A stretch of 64,000 nt of DNA from Mycolicibacterium parafortuitum (GTDB taxonomy: Bacteria; Actinomycetota; Actinomycetes; Mycobacteriales; Mycobacteriaceae). Below, piece by piece: positions 63,406 through 64,000 of the stretch; position 1 is the first letter of the stretch; each line of letters begins with the position of its first letter. The stretch covers positions 2,232,001-2,296,000 of the forward strand of contig NZ_AP022598.1 in assembly GCF_010725485.1 (NCBI RefSeq), given 5' to 3'. A program made the translations under genes and the position numbers. Below the pieces are notes generated by a model that was given only the letters and a program-made list of their open reading frames with translations, had not been told where the DNA came from and did not search any database.

Positions 63406-64000
63406 GACGGCATTCCCTCCTCACCGAGAGCAAGTTTCTGGCGGTCCTTGACGTCGGCCAGCGGGGCCTCGGGCTGCAACTCCATGGTCGCGATGTAGTG
63501 GCCCCGCGGCGTCTCGGCCACGAACGTGATGGCCCGGGCCAGGTCGTCGGCACGCATGAAGTAGTCGTGCCGGGCCTGACCCCACTTGGCCCAATCCTCC
63601 AGGGCGGGACCGATCTTCTCGGCGGGCAGGCTCCAGCCCATCGAGGTGCGGGTCGGGCCGGGGTGCACGATCGAGGCCCGCACACCGGTGCCTTCGAGTT
63701 CCATCTGCAGGTTGGTGACCATCGCGACCAGCCCGGCCTTGGCGGCGCCGTAGGCGCCCATGTGCGGCCGTTGCCGCAGTGCCACATCGGATCCGACGAA
63801 GATCAGATCGCCGCGGCGGCGTTCTATCATGCCGGGCAGCACCGCGGTGGCCAGCCGGTTGGCGCCGACCAGATGGATTTGCAGCTGATCGGTGAACTCG
63901 TCGGTGCTCATCTCGTGCAGCTTGCCGAAGTTGGTGTCACCCGCGCCGGCGACCAACACCTCGATCTCACCGAGCTCGGCGGTGGTCTGCTCGACGGCGC
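63402..64000 (-). CDS. Short-chain dehydrogenase (Rv0765c-like), 5' truncated by window edge
   Basis: The visible 198 residues include VLVAGAGDTNFGKLHEMS, IFVGSDVAL (active-site Ser) and AYGAAKAGLVAMV (YxxxK). The nucleotide-binding N-terminus lies beyond the window. It corresponds to Rv0765c, the SDR immediately before CYP51, and may oxidise a sterol or fatty intermediate. Its stop overlaps the cyp51 ATG by four bases. Confidence 0.85.
   Translation of the reverse strand, partial: AVEQTTAELGEIEVLVAGAGDTNFGKLHEMSTDEFTDQLQIHLVGANRLATAVLPGMIERRRGDLIFVGSDVALRQRPHMGAYGAAKAGLVAMVTNLQMELEGTGVRASIVHPGPTRTSMGWSLPAEKIGPALEDWAKWGQARHDYFMRADDLARAITFVAETPRGHYIATMELQPEAPLADVKDRQKLALGEEGMPS

Overview
The window is high-GC actinobacterial DNA, almost certainly from a rapidly growing Mycolicibacterium. 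The evidence is a complete mce4 sterol-import operon, KstR-type operators, PhoPR, CYP51 with its ferredoxin, CYP142, frequent GTG/TTG starts, and many four-base stop/start overlaps. Gene order matches two separate Mycobacterium tuberculosis neighbourhoods joined together: roughly Rv3518c-Rv3489 (cholesterol side-chain degradation, mce4, otsA) and Rv0756c-Rv0765c (phoPR, CYP51). A non-tuberculous block lies between them. All assignments come from reading the sequence and recalled family knowledge; no database search was run.

Bases 1-16992 hold sterol catabolism. CYP142 (5' end cut by the window edge) faces echA19. echA19 and fadD19 diverge from one KstR operator. A nitronate-monooxygenase-like gene and ilvX follow fadD19. 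On the minus strand, fadE26, fadE27 and fadD17 form the beginning of a tightly coupled operon that continues into a 43-codon frame, a second acyl-CoA synthetase, a KstD-like flavoprotein and a KshA-like Rieske oxygenase. Across a KstR operator from fadE26 lie fdxD and an hsd4A-like dehydrogenase.

Bases 16993-27648 are the mce4 operon (yrbE4A, yrbE4B, mce4A-F, mam4A, mam4B). It has two upstream KstR operators, one of them inside a predicted promoter. A 21-codon micro-ORF sits between mce4A and mce4B. Bases 27683-33231 hold an NAD-dependent epimerase-like gene with an apparent ATT start, two SDR genes, otsA with a coupled 55-residue protein gene, an enoyl-CoA hydratase and a large palindrome.

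Bases 33234-48341 are accessory: a hydroxyisobutyrate-dehydrogenase-like gene, a five-gene molybdenum hydroxylase operon (xdhC-coxL-coxG-coxM-coxS type), a VanX-like dipeptidase, a DKNYY lipoprotein, a large secreted DUF4185 protein, an AEC transporter, an unusual GH13 enzyme, an HNH nuclease, tRNA-Thr(TGT) and an HNH remnant.

Bases 48346-64000 hold an Rv0756c-like decapeptide-repeat protein, phoP and phoR. The phoR 3' end carries five 33-bp tandem repeats, one with four extra bases that shift the frame. HIT and CDGP-motif proteins and another acyl-CoA synthetase follow. Next is a TetR-controlled cluster with a P450, a mycofactocin-type SDR and an F420-type luciferase-like oxidoreductase. The window ends with an Rv0760c-Rv0765c-like block (NTF2-like protein, adhB, SnoaL-like protein, ferredoxin, CYP51, SDR).
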